Of a stretch of 16,037 nucleotides of DNA, positions 13,759 to 16,037 are shown in pieces (the stretch's first letter is position 1; the number at the start of each line of letters is the position of its first letter). Location: NCBI GenBank assembly GCA_046724665.1, contig JBKOWZ010000169.1, positions 1 through 16,037 of the forward strand. Reading direction: 5' to 3'. Below the pieces are notes generated by a model. It made no database searches. It saw only the letters and a list, made by a program, of their open reading frames with translations, and had not been told where the DNA came from. Origin of the DNA: Actinocrinis sp046724665. GTDB lineage: Bacteria > Actinomycetota > Actinomycetes > Streptomycetales > Catenulisporaceae. Position numbers and translations under genes: made by a program.

Positions 13759-14468
13759 CACACCCGCTCCAGGATCTCCAGCATTGCCCGCAGCCTTTGC
13801 AACTCCACTGCCTTCGCGTGCGGATCCCTCAGCCGCGCCCGGCACGCGTCAGCGAGGTGAGGCTCCATATCAGCGTGCGCCGCAGCCCGGAATGCGCGTA
13901 CGAATATTCGCCGCACGGCCGACACGCCCGGGCGCAGCAGCCACGGAACCTCCGCCTCCCCGATCGTCATGATCACCACAGTGCGCGCCAAGTCCGCGCC
14001 GACCGGACCTGCCGCCGCCGTAGACCAGTCGATCACAACCGGCCCACGTGGCGAGAGCAGGACGTTCCCCGGATGCAAATCCAGATGCAGTACAGCCTCA
14101 CGCGGCGCCCCGAGGGTACGCAGTTCGGGCGGCGGCGCGATCGCGTGCAGCCGACGATGCAGGTCGGCAAGCATTCGTCCGTAGCGACCCGCACGCCACG
14201 GATATCGCACGAGCGCGTCGAGCATCGTGGGCCCGTCCACACGCTCGAAGATCATGTCCGGCCCGTCTGCCGAGAACAACTGCGGCACCGGGAAGCCGTG
14301 CGCACGCAGGTGCGCCATTACCGTGATCTCCGCGCTGTGGTCGTAATCGACGCGGTAACGGCGAAGCACCTTGCCGTCGCCGATGTCATACACGTGCGTA
14401 TCGCGCCCGTAGCCGAGCAGCCTCCCCGGCGCCGACTGCCCCATCTCCCCCGCCGCGCTCTCGCTCAC
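13758..14468 (-). CDS. Aminoglycoside phosphotransferase (APH)-fold kinase
   Basis: This 236-residue protein belongs to the APH/choline kinase fold. It shows the catalytic loop HLDLHPGN (128-135, base D130, N135) and the metal-binding IDW (D147) in VVIDWSTAAAGPVGADLART. The N-terminal lobe has GYGRDTHVYDIGDGKVLRRY (19-38), and IFERVDGPTM (73-82) is the usual hinge region. It is shorter than many APH kinases, with a brief C-terminal helical part. The substrate is unknown: the family covers antibiotics, sugars, lipids and proteins, so resistance should not be assumed. GTG 14468 is preferred; ATG 14444 has GGGGGAG only one base before it, too close to serve as its site. The open frame extends much further upstream but only as the antisense of the oxidoreductase. 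It is coupled to the pentapeptide gene downstream. Confidence 0.88.
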   Translation of the reverse strand: MSESAAGEMGQSAPGRLLGYGRDTHVYDIGDGKVLRRYRVDYDHSAEITVMAHLRAHGFPVPQLFSADGPDMIFERVDGPTMLDALVRYPWRAGRYGRMLADLHRRLHAIAPPPELRTLGAPREAVLHLDLHPGNVLLSPRGPVVIDWSTAAAGPVGADLARTVVIMTIGEAEVPWLLRPGVSAVRRIFVRAFRAAAHADMEPHLADACRARLRDPHAKAVELQRLRAMLEILERV

Positions 14469-14507
14469 GCAGCGCAGCCTAACGCCCGGATGTGATTGGC
14501 TACCGCC
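14469..14507. promoter_or_regulatory. 39-base divergent intergenic region
   Basis: This gap separates the kinase start (left, - strand) from the oxidoreductase start (right, + strand). It is too short to carry two ordinary separate promoters, so at least one transcript must start inside it or within the opposite gene, or be leaderless. No clear -35/-10 pair and no strong ribosome binding site were seen on either side. Confidence 0.4.
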
Positions 14508-15575
14508 ATGGCTGACACGGTTGACACTGCTGACTCGACCTCGCAGCGGCTCAACGTCGCGATCATCGGCTACGGACTGGCCGGGGCGGTCTTCCACGCC
14601 CCGCTCATCGCAGCCGAACCCCGGATGCGCGTCGCGGCCGTGGTCACCAGTTCGGCGCAACGCGCGGACCAGGCACGCGCCGAGCATCCAGGCGTGCAGG
14701 TCTTCGCCCACACCGACGAACTGTTCGCCGCGCCGAACGTCGCGGACCTCGTCGTGGTCGCCACGCCGAACAGCTCCCACGCCCCGCTCGCGCACGCCGC
14801 GTTGCAGGCCGGGCTGCCGGTGGTGGTGGACAAGCCGATGACGCCGACCGCTGCGCAGGCCGCCGACCTGGTCGAGACCGCGCAGAAGGCCGGGCTGCTG
14901 CTCTCGGTGTTCCAGAACCGGCGCTGGGACGGCGACTTCCTCACCGTACGCCGCCTGATCGACGAGGGCCGCCTGGGGGAAATCGCACGGTTCGAATCCC
15001 GGTTCGAGCGCTGGCGGCCGGTCCCGAAGGGCGGCTGGCGAGAGACCGGCGGCGTCGAGGACGCGGCCGGCCTGCTCTACGACCTCGGTAGCCACGTGGT
15101 TGACCAAGCGCTGGAGCTGTTCGGTCCGGCGACGGTCGTGCACGCGGAGCTGGACGTGCGCCGCCCCGGGGTTAAGTCGGACGACGACACATTCGTCGCC
15201 CTCGCGCACGAAAGCGGCGTGCGCTCCCACCTGTGGATGAGCTCGGCGGCAACCGACTTCGGCCCGCGCTTCCGCATCCTCGGCTCAACGGCCGCGTACG
15301 TGAAGTACGGCCTAGACGTCCAGGAGGACGCCCTACGCAGCGGCATGCGCCCCGGCGACCCGAACTGGGGCGCGGACGCCCCGGAGCAGTACGGCACCCT
15401 CGGCACGCCGGGCGAAACGACGACGGTCGAGACGGAGCGCGGCGCATACGAGCGCTACTACGCGGGAATCGCGGACGCACTGCTCGACGGCGCGCCCCCG
15501 CCAGTCGATCCGTCCGACGCGGTGCGCTCCATCGGCATCCTGGAAACCGCCCGCCGGCTAGCCGCCGAAGCCTAA
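14508..15575 (+). CDS. Gfo/Idh/MocA-family NAD(P)-dependent oxidoreductase
   Basis: A 355-residue protein of standard length for this family of sugar/inositol-type dehydrogenases. The Rossmann nucleotide-binding fold begins with VAIIGYGLAGAVFHAPLI (17-34; GxGxxG at 21-26), continues through VVVATPNSSHAPLAHAAL (82-99) and the VDKP (107-110) that replaces the common EKP with its key lysine kept. The C-terminal alpha/beta domain includes FQNRRWDGDF (135-144) and GLLYDLGSHVVDQALELFG (188-206), with H196 and D199 in the usual active-site region. ATG 14508 is chosen; TTG 14496 would add four residues. There is no strong ribosome binding site, so a leaderless transcript is possible. The substrate cannot be told from sequence. 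It shows no obvious tie to the eCIS. Confidence 0.93.
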   Translation: MADTVDTADSTSQRLNVAIIGYGLAGAVFHAPLIAAEPRMRVAAVVTSSAQRADQARAEHPGVQVFAHTDELFAAPNVADLVVVATPNSSHAPLAHAALQAGLPVVVDKPMTPTAAQAADLVETAQKAGLLLSVFQNRRWDGDFLTVRRLIDEGRLGEIARFESRFERWRPVPKGGWRETGGVEDAAGLLYDLGSHVVDQALELFGPATVVHAELDVRRPGVKSDDDTFVALAHESGVRSHLWMSSAATDFGPRFRILGSTAAYVKYGLDVQEDALRSGMRPGDPNWGADAPEQYGTLGTPGETTTVETERGAYERYYAGIADALLDGAPPPVDPSDAVRSIGILETARRLAAEA

Positions 15576-15768
15576 CCGCAGCCCAACCGCCACACCCACA
15601 CCCACACCCACACCACAGCCCAACGCAACCAAACCGCGCCGACGGAACCGCCCACGACGCACAAGCCCACAGCCACAGCCCAACGCAACCACACCGCGCC
15701 GGCCGCACCCGCGTCCCCCCATAGCCGCCACACCCATAGCCCACGGCCCACGGCACACAAGCCCATAG

Positions 15769-15810
15769 CCACAGCCACAGCCACAGCCACAGCCACAGCC
15801 ACAGCCACAG
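15769..15810 (+). repeat. Perfect hexamer array (CCACAG)7
   Basis: Seven uninterrupted copies of CCACAG, preceded by one variant copy CCATAG at 15763-15768. The array lies within the larger repeat unit and is the most likely length-variable site of the region. Confidence 0.9.
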
Positions 15811-15864
15811 CCCAACGCAACCACACCCCGACGGCGGCACCCGCGTCCCTCCACAGCCGCCACA

Positions 15865-15888
15865 CCCGTAGCCCACAGCCCACAGCCC
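15865..15888 (-). other. G-quadruplex motif (G3N4)3G3 on the - strand
   Basis: The + strand has four CCC runs (15865-15867, 15872-15874, 15879-15881, 15886-15888), each separated by exactly four bases. The - strand therefore reads GGG-CTGT-GGG-CTGT-GGG-CTAC-GGG, a canonical intramolecular quadruplex consensus, with an i-motif possible on the + strand. Folding is not shown. Confidence 0.6.
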
Positions 15889-15954
15889 GACGATTCCACC
15901 TCCCGGCAGTCTGAAGCTCCCCCTCCCTGTTGCCGCTTGCAGATCCCCTCGCGA

Positions 15955-15994
15955 GTGACATTAGTCTGATAATCGACCCAGATAATCTGATAAG
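15955..15994 (+). promoter_or_regulatory. AT-rich promoter/operator-like stretch
   Basis: This local AT-rich island lies ahead of the final start codon. TCTGATAA occurs at 15965-15972 and 15986-15993, exactly 21 bases (two helical turns) apart. AGAT-A-ATCT at 15980-15988 is a nine-base palindrome with a central A. GTGACA (15955-15960) and GATAAT (15968-15973 and 15981-15986) resemble promoter hexamers, but no pair has ideal spacing. Together they suggest a regulated promoter. Confidence 0.45.
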
Positions 15995-16021
15995 CGGAGA
16001 GTCGGACTGTCGGAGTATCAG

Positions 16022-16037
16022 GTGGCCAGATCCAGGC
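16022..16037 (+). CDS. 5' end of a further gene (partial)
   Basis: GTG at 16022 is preceded by GGAG (16012-16015) with six bases between, a good actinobacterial ribosome binding site, and by a promoter-like AT-rich stretch. The first codons read V(M)-A-R-S-R before the window ends. A basic start of this type with an operator-like upstream would suit a small transcriptional regulator, but five residues cannot identify a family. Confidence 0.5.

Larger units (their letters stand above)
15576..15900. repeat. C-rich minisatellite-like intergenic region
   Basis: No gene is convincing here. The + strand is C/A-rich and G-poor. CACACC is repeated four times at 15591-15614 and CCACAG seven times at 15769-15810. 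A longer unit starting CCACAGCCCAACGCAACC occurs three times: a short copy at 15613-15645, an 82-base copy at 15673-15754, and another at 15805-15886. The last two differ at about eight positions. ACAAGCCCA(C/T)AGCCACAG recurs just before the second and within the run before the third. This looks like replication-slippage or unequal-crossover expansion between the oxidoreductase stop and the next gene's control region. Confidence 0.85.

Noticed and set aside
13758..14468. Aminoglycoside resistance gene
   Set aside because: Only the general APH fold is supported; the family includes many non-resistance kinases and nothing here specifies an antibiotic substrate.
14469..15230. Long N-terminal extension of the kinase frame (490 residues in all)
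   Set aside because: The extra residues are purely the antisense of the oxidoreductase and have no domain character; the kinase fold starts near 14468.
15591..15886. Possible CRISPR array
   Set aside because: Repeats are hexamers and imperfect 82-base units without regular unique spacers, and no cas genes are nearby.
15172..15961. - strand frames with runs of LWLWLW, VAVAVA or GCGCGC
   Set aside because: These are read-outs of the hexamer and C-rich repeats in three frames and have no non-repeat coding content beyond antisense of the oxidoreductase.

Overview
High-GC, codon-position-3 G/C-rich DNA with dense co-directional genes points to an actinomycete (Streptomyces or a Catenulispora/Actinospica-like relative); the protein families agree, but the genus cannot be fixed from this window alone.

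Positions 1-12796 (+ strand) hold most of the structural part of an extracellular-type contractile injection system (eCIS, a phage-tail-like nanomachine) of the actinobacterial kind. In order: the last codons of an upstream gene, a small extremely acidic protein of unknown function, contractile sheath, inner tube 1, a tail-assembly-like protein with a CxxC pair, a DUF6760-type small protein, a long Pro/Thr/Ala/Ser-rich disordered protein with ordered ends, inner tube 2, a LysM baseplate/tube adaptor, a VgrG-like gp27/gp5 spike, a PAAR tip, a gp25-like baseplate protein, a J-like baseplate wedge, a second wedge/gpI-like protein, and a membrane protein with two zinc ribbons, one transmembrane helix and a discoidin-like C-terminus. 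Most neighbours overlap by 1-4 bases or are a few bases apart, so they form one transcription unit. The AAA+ ATPase, cap/terminator and tape measure are not here and should lie upstream. No tail fibre is present; the last gene is instead a membrane protein whose layout fits the CisA type described for Streptomyces, suggesting a cytoplasmic particle that docks at the cell's own membrane.

Positions 12832-14468 (- strand) carry two translationally coupled genes convergent with the eCIS operon: an aminoglycoside-phosphotransferase-fold kinase, then a Cys-rich pentapeptide-repeat protein. A Gfo/Idh/MocA oxidoreductase (14508-15575, +) diverges from the kinase across only 39 bases.

Positions 15576-16021 contain no convincing gene. 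They hold a C-rich minisatellite (hexamer arrays, a repeated 82-bp unit and a G-quadruplex motif on the - strand), then an AT-richer promoter/operator-like stretch with a 21-bp-spaced direct repeat, leading to a ribosome binding site and the first codons of another gene cut by the window end.

No RNA genes, insertion sequences or CRISPR array were seen.
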